Below are positions 1 through 9,398 of a DNA stretch of 64,000 nucleotides, piece by piece. The notes beneath the pieces were generated by a model, which had not been told where the DNA came from, searched no databases, and saw only the letters and a list, made by a program, of their open reading frames with translations. The first letter of the stretch is position 1. Every line of letters starts with the position of its first letter. The DNA is from Chalara sp. BL73 (Eukaryota; Ascomycota; Leotiomycetes; Helotiales), in the NCBI GenBank assembly GCA_918026815.1, contig CAKJVC010000027.1, positions 124,001 to 188,000 of the forward strand, written 5' to 3'. The translations under genes and the position numbers were made by a program.

Positions 1-41
1 TGCCTCGATCTATGAGCCTGGCTAACCATGGTGCGTCATAG

Positions 42-1536
42 AGCGATGCTCACTTACACCCGGATTTCAAGAAGCAACCCAAAACAGTCGAGGTGCGCAA
101 TATTTCTGCATCTCATTGCGTGATTTTTCAATTGCTTCACGCAGTAGTTCCTTGACAACGGCTGACCATTTCACAGCGAGCAAACATCCTCAAGGAAGTC
201 CAGATTATGAGACAACTGGATCACCCCAACATCGTCAAACTCGTCGATTTCTCCGAATCAAGACAATACTACTATATCATCCTCGAGTTGGCTCCTGGAG
301 GAGAACTCTTCCATCAAATTGTACGACTCACATACTTCAGCGAAGACTTAGCACGACACGTCATTACTCAAGTCGGCGAAGCACTAAAATATCTCCATGA
401 GGAGAAAGGTGTTGCTCACAGGTATATTCTAGTATTCGTCGACGTTTGTCATTATCACTGACGTCATCAGAGATATCAAACCTGAGAACTTACTATTCTC
501 ACCGATTCCTTTCGTTCCTACGAAGCATCCCAAGCCAAAGCCAGCAGTAGGTGAGGACAAGGTTGACGAGGGAGAATTTATCAAGGGCGTCGGCGCCGGT
601 GGAATTGGCAAAATCAAGATTGCAGATTTCGGCTTTTCAAAGATCGTATGGGATCGTCAAATGATGTCTCCTTGTGGGACTGTTGGCTACACAGCACCGG
701 AGATTGTCAAGGATGAGCGATATTCCAAGAGTGTCGATATGTGGGCTATGGGTTGCGTGCTCTACACATTACTCTGTGGTTTCCCTCCATTCTACGATGA
801 AAGCATCCAAGTTCTCACCGAGATGGTTGCAAGAGGCCAATACACGTTCGTATCGCCATGGTGGGACGACATTTTCAAGCCTGCACAAGATCTTGTTTCC
901 CATCTCTTGACCGTCGACCCCGAGAAGCGCTACACAATCAAGGAATTCCTCGCTCATCCTTGGATCCGTGGCTCCGACGAGCCAACATACGCCGCCCACG
1001 ACGCACCGCCGCTTGCAACTCCTGCGACAGAACGTAACAGGCAACTCGGCGGCCAAGGTCAACTACGTGCATTCAACCCAGACCTCCTCGAATCCCCTGG
1101 CGCCAAACGCATGGACTTCCGTTCGCCTGGTGCCATTAACGTGCGAGAGGTCTTCGACGTCGGCTACGCTGTCCACCGCCAACAAGAGGACCAGAAACGC
1201 CGAAAGAATGCCCGTGCACCAGGCCTTAATGACATCGACGACGACTACGAGGAAGAGTATGACCAATCCACAAAGCCTGCAGACATTCGAGGAGTTGAGC
1301 AAGGCCTCAAAAACACGAATCTCTCCGGTGAGGCAAAGGCGAGACAGGCGGCTACACCGAGACAACCAGAGCAGAAAGGCTACGGACAGCATTCTCCTGC
1401 TGTGACGGCTGCCGCCAAGCAGCAATTCAAACAGCGAAAGGGAGTATTCGAACTGAACCTCGATGGAGCGACGTTATTGGGCAGGAGAAGGCAGAAGGGC
1501 CCAAGTGGATTGAGAGAAGCTACTGCGGCTCACTAG
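42..1536 (+). CDS. srk1: Rck2/Srk1-type CaMK-family protein kinase, 5' end outside window
   Basis: Serine/threonine kinase of the fungal Rck2/Srk1 (MAPKAP-like) group, which acts downstream of the Hog1/Sty1 stress MAPK (family knowledge). Visible exons are 42-92, 177-421 and 471-1536. Introns end at 41, span 93-176 (CTGAC branch site) and span 422-470; joining them keeps one frame. Exon 2 starts RANILKEVQIMRQLDHPNIV (alpha-C/beta-4). The splice at 421/471 restores the catalytic HRDIKPEN loop; then come the family's insert before the DFG-like IADFGFSK (DFG intact), the activation/APE segment CGTVGYTAPE and kinase subdomains to HPWI. The C-terminal tail of about 180 residues ends with FELNLDGATLLGRRRQ, typical of this subfamily. 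The glycine loop and catalytic lysine lie upstream, outside the window. No break is seen, so this looks like a functional host gene at the edge of the transposon-rich block. Confidence 0.9.
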
Positions 1537-1984
1537 CAATCAAAGATGACGAAAGGTGTGTCGTTCGAAGTATCCCTATTAGAGTATTTTGAGCAGGCAA
1601 ACCTTCCCACTATGCCTCCCTATGTTGCTCGTAAACCGGCCAAAAGTGTTGAAGATGATCGTCATTATTGCGATCTCCTTCAAGAATGCCTTCGGTCTGC
1701 CTTCCAAGCTGCCTTCCAGACTACCTTGTAGTCAGACTTGTGGTCTGCCTTCTAATTTCATTGCAGCCTACACAAAGCAAGATGGGTGCTTATGCAAGAG
1801 TCAGATGTAGGCTTGCCGTAGCTTATATAAGCGCCCTTCCGGGCTCATAAACTGTTGCATTATTGTCTCCGATTGGTTGATGTAGAATGCTATGATGAAT
1901 ATTTACAAGTGGGAGGAGCGTTCATTATATGCTCGACTCCGGACCCCTAGCTCGGGAGGCTGACAATTTTCGACATCTCTCACC
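1537..1984. other. Intergenic, 3' flank of the kinase gene
   Basis: No supported gene. A few short open frames show no recognisable protein. Positions 1690-1750 contain a local CTGCCTTC-type imperfect repeat. This probably holds the kinase 3' UTR and degenerate sequence. Confidence 0.4.
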
Positions 1985-2176
1985 CTACATCGCTCCCGCC
2001 CAGAAGACCTACCTCATCGACATCCACAGTCTTGGGAAGCCGCCTTCTCAACTACTTCTAACGGCGGAACCTCACTGAAAACTGTTCTGGAATCTTCAGC
2101 CATCCCCAAAGTCGTCTTCGACATCGCAACGCTTCAGATGCCCTGTTCAGTCTTTTCCAGATCTCTGTTGACGGAG
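1985..2176 (+). pseudogene. Remnant of a fungal 3'-5' exonuclease (EXD1/RNase D-like) domain
   Basis: Three pieces in different frames make up one domain segment. KTYLIDIHSLGK is followed by AAFSTTSNGGTSLKTVLESS and IPKVVFDI, then NASDALFSLFQISVDG. The order matches the fungal DEDD 3'-5' exonuclease fold around the second aspartate (VFFDVRNDSDALF in typical members, from memory). At least two single-base frameshifts (near 2038 and 2127) separate the pieces, and an in-frame stop follows one of them. There is no start codon context and the upstream exonuclease motif is missing, so this is a dead fragment. The downstream 2180-2540 stretch is possibly more of the same gene but I could not align it to anything. 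Confidence 0.55.
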
Positions 2177-2639
2177 GGGGAACGCCCACGCTCTTATACC
2201 TCTCATTCCTGCATTAATGAGATGAAGTGGACCTGCCAGCTTTGTCACTTGAGCAAACCTCAAACTATTTACGAGTCATGTCGTGAAGGCGTCACCTCTG
2301 GCCAAATCTCCCACTTGTGGACTAGCCATAAGTACAACGCTGAGAGGCACCGACTTGGCGTTGAAGGGCTGTCCGAATCACTCGTTCGTGGTAACCAATC
2401 TATACTCTCTTGGGGCATGAAAGAGAAGCTCTCTTCCCGAGGAAGCAATGCGACAATACATTGTGGTTCATCGTCAGCCTTTTATGACGGTTGTATCACC
2501 AGAGTGGCAGGCCATGTTTACTTCTCAAGGCGTTAGATCACCATACCGCCTTTCAAGCAGAGCTTCATCAATTCAATGCAACATGACCCCACATTGAGTT
2601 ATATTTATTTATTTGCAACCCTGCGAACGATGCACTGGA

Positions 2640-3600
2640 TGCGCCTGTGAACACCCTTGTGACAGCTTTCCCGTCGGTCTCCACGCGTCAACGGTCCCCG
2701 AAGACCTTTGCTCGATATGGAGATGCGTTGAAGCCTCTGAGAATCTGTTTGGATGACCCAGTCAAGACCCGCACGGCTGATACTTTATGCGCCATCTATC
2801 TGATTATTATTTGCCAGGTCAGCTCAATGGTCAATAGAGACAACCAATCCAAAACTGACGTGGTATGAAGGGGTGGATCGGGACCCAAAACGATCCTCAT
2901 ACAGTCACGGAGAAGTAATAGCACTTATATTGGGCGCTGTCATTTCCAATGACCGGCGACCCGCCGACAACTTCAAGGCTGAAATGTTCACTACATTGTG
3001 CATGCCTGTGGTATGAAACCAACACTGAATTGCCCAAGATCTTTGGACGCTTAATGCTGGCAGATTCTTGAGAGTTTCTTTAATCCTAAGATTCGGCTGA
3101 ATCCATGGTTCGGGAAACTGACCACGACGTATGAACCACCTCGACGTATTACTGATGACGAATCCGCTCCTATACAAAGCTTAAAGCTACAAAGCCTTTG
3201 CAAAATCCCGGATTTGATTCGACAACCAGAACAACACATTCCGGAAATAATATCTGCATACCACCAAATGCAAGCCGAACTCCCGAAGATGCGTCAGCGT
3301 TTGGCTAAGATGGCTGACCAAGCTGCTTCTGGAGCAACTGGAACCCTTTTCAACATCCGTCGCCACCAGGAGACTACATTGTCACTACCAGGTGGCTTAC
3401 GGCCTTGTGCTCACATTAGGCTCGATCTTGAATGCTATTCTTCGCGCATTTGACCCGCACAGCACATCTCTATTTGAAGAGTCAAGATTCTTTCCTGTCG
3501 AAATCTTTTACTATCGCGAAGCAAGCGTCACAATACAGGCCTCTTGGAGCCGCCTTCATGCCTGTGTACCTCACAGCCGCATGTACAACGACGGAAGATA
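2640..3600 (+). pseudogene. Degenerate fungal-specific Zn2Cys6-type transcription factor, C-terminal region
   Basis: Scattered blocks in changing frames resemble the regulatory (middle homology) domain of fungal C6 regulators. Positions 2647-2868 give ALKPLRICLDDPVKTRTADT followed by LCAIYLIIICQ. Positions 3214-3330 give a helical stretch with ISAYHQMQAELPKMRQRLAK. Positions 3392-3600 give AILRAFDP, then after a frameshift QASQYRPLGAAFMPVYLTAA. No zinc cluster is visible upstream. Stops and frameshifts lie between every block. The MULE at 3608 begins immediately downstream, so insertion may have cut the gene. Assignment rests on family resemblance only. Confidence 0.5.
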
Positions 3601-3607
3601 AATCAAA

Positions 3608-3695
3608 CGGTTAATATCTCAAATACCATCAAAAAGTGCCGATATTTCTGAAATACCATCTTTTTTTTTACCTCTATCTGGCCATACCACCTTTT
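3608..3695 (+). repeat. MULE left terminal inverted repeat
   Basis: Reverse complement of 6073-6160 with very few mismatches. It contains two copies of AAATACCATC and a T-run. It presumably carries transposase-binding sites. Confidence 0.85.
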
Positions 3696-4138
3696 TAAAA
3701 CAATGGTATTTCAGATAGACACCAAAAAAATGATGGTATTTGAGATATTTCTGAAATACCATCATTTCATGCCAAGACTAACCAACGCACCTGACCCACA
3801 AAGCTTTAAATTCAAATAATCCCACGTATTTTTAATCTTTTTGTATATTTGATTCTTCGGCCGTTAATTCTTTGTTGTTTCGATCAATATGACTCCAAAT
3901 AGGCACTACTTTTCCTAATATATCTTCAGCAAAAGAAGCTATTAAATTCTACGTTTCAAACGCTTCTGAATCATGGAAAACAGCCTATTCAGATAAAACG
4001 CGCTTCGATATTGTATGCCGTACGCTTCGATCTTGCAAGTTCAGAATTAGAGCTAGTGATTCTAAAAAGAAAAGAATTCATATAACTCACTTAAAGCCTC
4101 ATACTTGCTCTCCTGCAAGTCATTTCGGAGAATCGAAT

Positions 4139-5761
4139 ATGAATAGTTTGGAGTATATAATACCTCACCATCGTGCTGCGGTTGTTGATAATCCTAAAAT
4201 CACTCCAAAGCAAATCCAATCAATTGAGCGCCTTCAGTACTATAACAAGATTCCTTATCTTCAGGCTTACCGCGCAAAACAAGCTATTCTCGAGGAAGTG
4301 TATGGTGACGAAACTCAATCGTTTGCTTTGCTTCCGGCGTATATCGAAAAGCTCAAAGCTGTAGATTTAAATAATTACGCTGTTTTGGAAACCCAAGCAA
4401 ATGGTGTATTTCAAGCTGCGTTTTTTGCTCTAGCTCCTTGTCGATCGGCTACAAAGCGCCTTCGCCAGTTTTATGCTATCGACGGTACTCATACAAAGTC
4501 TCGGTATCGCATGATATTATTGATTTGTTGTGGAATCGATGCAAACGACAAAGTACCGCCTTTAGCCTGGGCATTAGTACCTATTGAAGAATATCACTGG
4601 TGGAGCTGGTTTTTACGTCACTTGAAGCTTGCTTTCCCTGTCACTTTGCTGGCGCAGCATACTTTTATTTCTGATCGTGAGAAAGGAATGGCAAAAGCAG
4701 TCGAAGAGGAGTATCCTCAAGCAATTCATCTTCATTGTTGTCAGCATATTGCGGACAATTTACAGCAAAGATATGGCAATAAAGTAAGGCCATTGTTTTG
4801 GAAAGCGTGTAGAGCTAAAACGCCGCAATTATACAAAAATGAAATGGCGAAATTGAAAGAAGTTAGTACTGACGCTTTTGATTATCTTTGCAATATCGAC
4901 AACAAGCTGTGGACTAGAGCTTACTCACAATATCCTCGATTTGGCCATGATACTTCTAATATTGTTGAATCTTTGAATTCCAGCTGGGACGATTATCGGC
5001 GTATGCCTTTTCTTCAAATGTTGGATGGTATATACCTTTCAGTAACTAAAATGTGGTTCGAAAGGCGATCAACTAGCAAATCCGATCAACTTGCTGACGT
5101 GCCTATGGCTAAATTTGGAAGTCGTTTTCAAGCTTCTCGTCGATATCGAGTATACCCTACAAATGAGAATATTGCTCAAGTCGAAGATCCTGATACAGGT
5201 CGAAAATGGGTAGTTGTTTTAGATCAAAAGTCGTGCGACTGTCAAGACTTCTGGGAGTATCAATCGCCCTGTTCTCACGCTGTTGCAGCTGCAAGAGTGC
5301 TGCAAATCGACTCAATTCAATATTTCGAGGATTTGTATACTACAAGAGAATACAAAAAGACCTACCGCTATATATTACTGCCAGTATCGATCGAAAACCT
5401 TTCTTTTGATAATTCAATTAAGCCACCTGTTTTACGCAAAGGAGCAGGTCGGCCTCGAACTAAACGCATACGCAAAGGCAACTGGAACAAAAAGCAAACG
5501 CGTTGCAGTAATTGCCTTGATTGGGGTCATAATCGACGTAGTTGTACAGGTCAGCCAGTTTCAAATGGACGTCGACAACGAGCTTTCGATTGGCTTCAAG
5601 AAGTCGACGACAAAGAGGAACAATTGGAGCTGGATAATGAAGAACAAGAAGAAGAAGCACAACGCCTTGATCAAGAATTGAGCATACAAGTAATGGAAGA
5701 AGCAGATGTAATTGTTGAACTGGGGGAACCTTGTGATAGCGACAGCGACGATGACTGTTAG
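4139..5761 (+). CDS. MULE transposase with SWIM finger and zinc knuckle
   Basis: Cuts and pastes the element (MULE DDE fold). From the first ATG it is 540 residues. The RNase H-like core contains FYAIDGTHTKSRYRMILLIC (first Asp), HTFISDREKGMAKAVEEEYP (second Asp) and HLHCCQHIADNLQQRYGN (the conserved C-x2-H of MULE transposases). A SWIM finger follows at about residues 363-380 (CDCQDFWEYQSPCSH, CxCx-n-CxH), and a CCHC knuckle at about 460 (CSNCLDWGHNRRSC). The tail is acidic. The same frame stays open upstream to about 3893 without an ATG and encodes C-x4-C...H-x3-H-x-C, a WRKY/GCM1-like DNA-binding finger. The only nearby ATG (3889) is in a neighbouring frame that stops within ten codons, so the true N-terminus is either one indel away or spliced. 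The body is otherwise intact. Confidence 0.88.
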   Translation: MNSLEYIIPHHRAAVVDNPKITPKQIQSIERLQYYNKIPYLQAYRAKQAILEEVYGDETQSFALLPAYIEKLKAVDLNNYAVLETQANGVFQAAFFALAPCRSATKRLRQFYAIDGTHTKSRYRMILLICCGIDANDKVPPLAWALVPIEEYHWWSWFLRHLKLAFPVTLLAQHTFISDREKGMAKAVEEEYPQAIHLHCCQHIADNLQQRYGNKVRPLFWKACRAKTPQLYKNEMAKLKEVSTDAFDYLCNIDNKLWTRAYSQYPRFGHDTSNIVESLNSSWDDYRRMPFLQMLDGIYLSVTKMWFERRSTSKSDQLADVPMAKFGSRFQASRRYRVYPTNENIAQVEDPDTGRKWVVVLDQKSCDCQDFWEYQSPCSHAVAAARVLQIDSIQYFEDLYTTREYKKTYRYILLPVSIENLSFDNSIKPPVLRKGAGRPRTKRIRKGNWNKKQTRCSNCLDWGHNRRSCTGQPVSNGRRQRAFDWLQEVDDKEEQLELDNEEQEEEAQRLDQELSIQVMEEADVIVELGEPCDSDSDDDC

Positions 5762-6072
5762 TAGCTATTTGTATGTAGTTATGATCATGTGACCAGCACC
5801 GGAAACGTGAAAAAGTGTACGGAGTTCATTAGTTGCAATAGAAATTGAAATAAAATAAAGTCAAATACAAAAACTTACACTACTGTAACAACTCAAAGCA
5901 AACAAAAATCTCGATCTGTGGATTTTAAGAAAGAAACTTAAAAGTGTAAACGCTGTCAATTGTTATACAGGAAACTGCTTAAAGGCCAGTGTAAACGAGC
6001 CCTGTAGTGTCAGGGGCCGAGCCCCAAAAGGTTTTATTTATAGCGTATGTTGGAAGATATCTCATATACCAT

Positions 6073-6160
6073 AAAAGTGGTATGGCCAGATAGAGGTCAA
6101 AAAAAAAGATGGTATTTGAGAAATATCGGCACTTTTTGATGGTATTTGAGATATTAACCG
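6073..6160 (-). repeat. MULE right terminal inverted repeat
   Basis: Mirror of the left TIR, ending at ATATTAACCG. Confidence 0.85.
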
Positions 6161-7020
6161 TAGTATATTTGAATGACCTTTACAAACCTATAATAACCCT
6201 GTCTTTATCGAGGAATTCGACCATCTTGTGGTTTTCTCATTCCTCGGAATCATCAACTTCACCGCATCTGCGGGCAGGGGTGCTGAAATATATGGGTGAT
6301 TTCGAGTAATGTCGCCAGTTCCGTAGCTTAGATGTGACAGAGATGTGGAGAAGATGGGTGCAGAAATAGGCGCAGAGAACAGGGACAAAACCCAAGATCA
6401 TATCCATCCTACCAAGTGTTGGAAGTCGTTATCACCACCAGAATATAACAAGTTCTTGTCCTTGATGTTATTTTTAGGGAAAGGAACCATCAAACTTTTG
6501 GCGGGTGGATGGCCTAGCCAACCCCTTGTACAGACCCACTACCACAAGGCAGCACACTTTTTAGCTTCTCGTCTGCGCTAAAGCAGAAGCAACCGCACCT
6601 GCGGCAACCCACACCGCGAAATAACGGAAACGCGTCAAGGACCATGGTCACATTGGATTGTAAGACTAATTGCAAAATGTTAATCCAATCAAGCGCTTTC
6701 TTTTTAAATTCACCACCTACTGAAGGCTCTTTTGATACAACACATATCATGATTTAGCTTGGCATCATCAATTTCTTGTGGAGGCCGTTTCGACACGTTA
6801 TCACATGAAGAAGATTCTGGAATGTGTCAAGTTTGGTTCAGGATTGAAGACGCTCTTTGTCCCTTCTATGTTTCGTGGGGCGTAGGGCTTAGGTCTGCCG
6901 ATCATTTCACGCTTGGCGCGAGGGTGGAGCCAAAAACGGATTTCTGCTGATCATTTTTCGACTACTAAATGCTTATTTCTAGCATTCAATTGTGATTTTA
7001 TAAACCCGAAAACCCCGCCA
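6161..7020. other. No gene recognised between MULE and LINE fragment
   Basis: Only short frames with no recognisable domain. Some stretches (6190-6310, 6350-6580) look faintly protein-like on the + strand but change frame and contain stops. They may continue the broken regulator gene left of the MULE; I cannot show this. Confidence 0.35.
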
Positions 7021-7024
7021 ACTA

Positions 7025-7300
7025 TATGTGGGCATCAAGCATATTCTTTGTATATCGTCAATAACAGTGCAAGCAGCAAAGATAATCCTCAGGACAAGAC
7101 TGCCGGGGCAATTCCGAGCAGTCCCATCCACATACTCAAACATGCATAGCATTGTGTGTTTACTAGTATACAGACACAGAACAGCTATTAGAACTATTAG
7201 TAGAGGGGCAACTGCGTTAAATCAGAAGAAGGAGCAATTCTGTGCAGGAATGGCTTATTTCAAAGCGAGAAGTGACAACGCCTGTATCTATGAATCAATC
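7025..7300 (+). mobile_element. 5'-truncated 3' end of a Tad-type LINE
   Basis: The encoded stretch VQAAKIILRTRLPGQFRAVP parallels the C-terminus of the LINE ORF2 at 16.8-21.9 kb ([13 protein letters not shown], then EQFRAVPS after the hAT break). The following non-coding bases are also alike in both copies: a CATAGCATTG block, then TTACTAGTATACAGA, then a GAACAG...ATTAGA block. The fragment is thus a degenerate, dead-on-arrival copy of the same LINE family inserted in the + orientation. It ends near a CCAATCCAATCC run, as does the copy near 16.57 kb. Confidence 0.75.
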
Positions 7301-7437
7301 CAATCCAATACAAATTTACCAGTAGAATGTTAATTTGGAATCTACTGTCAAAATATTACTAGTAGAATGTTAACTTAGAATCTACTGTCAAAAGATTACT
7401 AGTAGAATGTTGGTGTAGGATTGGATTGGATTTAACC
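7288..7437. repeat. Short tandem/inverted repeat cluster
   Basis: About two and a half copies of a 42-bp unit (AGTAGAATGTTAA...GAATCTACTGTCAAAA) spanning about 7318-7415. Each unit can fold because AGTAGATTC-like and GAATCTACT parts are complementary. The cluster is bracketed by CCAATCCAAT on the left and ATTGGATTGG on the right, an outer inverted repeat. Origin unknown. Confidence 0.6.
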
Positions 7438-8155
7438 CTTATACTCTTTTAACCCTTATACTCTCATCATCTCGTCTTGGCGGTTCGCTGGGTCGTCTGC
7501 GCGCTTCGTGGTTGGCTCGCCTGGCCGTATTGCCCCATTTTTTTCTTTTCCTTTTTTTTTTCTCCCCTCTCTCTCCTCTTTGAACCCTGCCGGTGGAGGG
7601 CCGGTTGCGAATAGCCTCATCCTTGGAGCTTGCCACCTCCCCATCGTTCAAATATATCACCAGCATGTTCCTTCTTCCTCGTCTACCATCAGTTGACTGT
7701 CGTCCGCCGTGTTTCCCTGGCTGGCTCACTTTTCCTGCACAACTTGCCTATCTGCTTCGGTCAGTTTGTACGCCTTCGCCCCATCTCTAGGTGTGATGGT
7801 GAAGCCGTTTTGCTTATCTTGCAGGTTCTTATTTTCTTTCCTGCTTTTTTATTGTTTATGCTGGCCGTACTTGTCTACGTTGCAGAGGGGGTTTTGGCGT
7901 TTCTATTTTACTTGCTTTTTTATGGTTTTACTATGGTATTGGCCGTCTCCTCCCTACCCCGCCCACTTAGTTCTTTGCTTTTTTGCTTCTCTTGCGATCC
8001 CATCTCTCATCGTCCGCATTACTACTTGGTTTTTTTTTGGGTTTTTTTTTTAAATCGTGAGTACGATATGTGCTACGGTCGTTTGCTTTCATGTTTGCCC
8101 CTCTTCTCTCTTACCACCTTTTGCTATCTATTAGGTCTGATATTGAGTGGATAAT
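7432..8155 (+). other. Pyrimidine-rich leader region upstream of Helitron-associated gene
   Basis: Starts with a 16-bp direct repeat (TTAACCCTTATACTCT at 7432-7447 and 7449-7464). It continues as a strongly T/C-rich tract to about 8130. A long open frame here (7630-8154) is compositionally simple and hydrophobic only because of the T-richness; I do not treat it as a gene. The region plausibly carries the promoter and 5' UTR of the gene at 8156. Confidence 0.45.
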
Positions 8156-9192
8156 ATGACGGTGATCTTCCACCTTATTGCCAGGGCCGATAGAAAGTCT
8201 GGCTCGAGTGCCCAGCGTGATGTAACTTGCCAGTATAGGGACTGTGCTGGGGACACCGCCGATGTTGTTGTCTGCTATCGAGAATCTGATGACTTAAGGC
8301 TTATTATGGGCAATATATATTCCATGTCTGGCACTGTCATCCTTGAGCGACACGTTGCTCCGAAGGTTCGTCCTCTGTTTCTACCCGATCTTTACCAACT
8401 AAGTTCGTATGGCTTTAGTTCTACGTTTTGTTCGCTGCGTCTTTATCGGGAACTAAGGATCTGCCCCTTGCTGATATTCTGCTATCCATGACTGCGGTAG
8501 TTACTACAGAGTTATATAAGGTTGAGGAAGACAGTGGTCTTGGTTTTATAGATGTTCAGTTTGACCAGTATGATCTTCGAGAGCGGCGGGCCGTGGTGTC
8601 AGAGCTGACCCTACCTGTCCAAACGACTCGAGGTAAATTTAAGAACCTGTTACCTTTTCTGACGGTCGACAAGATGGTCGATCTGCATGTGAAGCTTCAA
8701 CTAGAGACGCCAGAGGATCGTGGTGCGTAACTTTTTCCTACATAGCTTATGAGCAGCTTGGCTAACGTGCAAATCGGCTGTGTAGCGTACGGCTTTCCCT
8801 TGAATATCAATTTTACCAGATCGGGCACGCAGTCGCAGTCTAAGTCTTCGTCATCTGCATTTACAACCACAACGAAGCCACGTATGCTTAGAGTTCTACC
8901 GCCGGTTGTAGACTCGTCGCCGGTGGCATCTTCCTCAGGACATAAGGATAAGGGCAAAGCTTCGAACTTGATGGCAGAGGTGCGACAGTCTCCGTCCCGC
9001 CCCATTAGTGAAGGAGACGACGATGCGATAGTCCCTGCTTCACGCCACACTGAATCACCTTTGTCGTCGCCTGCCTCTGAAGCATTTCCGGAGCCTCTGA
9101 GCTCCCCTACTATCGATACTGATATTACTCAAGCTCAGTCTGCCTCGAGATCGAGGCGTAAAAGGCCCCGTCAAGATGTGACTAATGAGTAG
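8156..9192 (+). CDS. Uncharacterised three-exon gene beside Helitron 1 (possible OB-fold protein)
   Basis: Exons 8156-8365, 8419-8722 and 8786-9192, joined by introns 8366-8418 and 8723-8785. The second intron has GTGCGT, a CTAAC branch site and TGTAG. Splicing gives one continuous frame of about 306 residues. The N-terminal two thirds have alternating beta-type segments (RLIMGNIYSMSGTVILERHV; FIDVQFDQYDLRERRAVVSE; DKMVDLHVKLQLE), which could be an OB-fold. The C-terminal third is low-complexity Ser/Pro with a basic end (RSRRKRPRQD) that resembles a nuclear localisation signal. The ATG at 8156 is chosen because an in-frame TGA lies 10 bases upstream. It sits just upstream of the Helitron Rep-helicase gene on the same strand. 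Some Helitrons carry an RPA-like ssDNA-binding gene, so an analogous role is my inference only; I do not recognise the family. Confidence 0.6.
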
Positions 9193-9398
9193 AGCGGTTC
9201 ATATCCTGCGATCTGTAAATCTCTTGATATTTGTACTATGTTAATTTGATATTATCTAATAATTGTATGCTCTATGCTCATACGTTTACTTTACCATTTC
9301 ATATAAGATATACTTTGGCCCGTGACCTTGGCCCTCTTAGGTGGCTATCAATAATATTACGTATTTTATAGCGCTATGGTGTTGCTTTTTAAGACGCC
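9193..9398 (+). other. Intergenic spacer between the two Helitron 1 genes
   Basis: AT-rich spacer of about 200 bases. It presumably contains the terminator of the upstream gene and the promoter of the Rep-helicase. No motif beyond AT-richness is evident. Confidence 0.4.

Larger units (their letters stand above)
3608..6160 (+). mobile_element. MULE (Mutator-like) DNA transposon
   Basis: A 2553-bp element bounded by about 88-bp TIRs at 3608-3695 and 6073-6160, differing at only a few positions. Both ends begin CGGTTAATATCTC, and the motif AAATACCATC recurs inside each TIR and again sub-terminally (3705-3765). One large transposase gene lies between. I could not find a matching 8-10 bp target duplication: flanks are AAATCAAA on the left and TAGTATAT on the right. 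Either the insertion is old or one flank has been rearranged. The flanking left sequence is the broken transcription-factor gene. Confidence 0.85.

Noticed and set aside
7630..8154. 174-codon hydrophobic open frame
   Set aside because: Arises from T-rich low-complexity DNA; no domain, and a better spliced gene starts at 8156.
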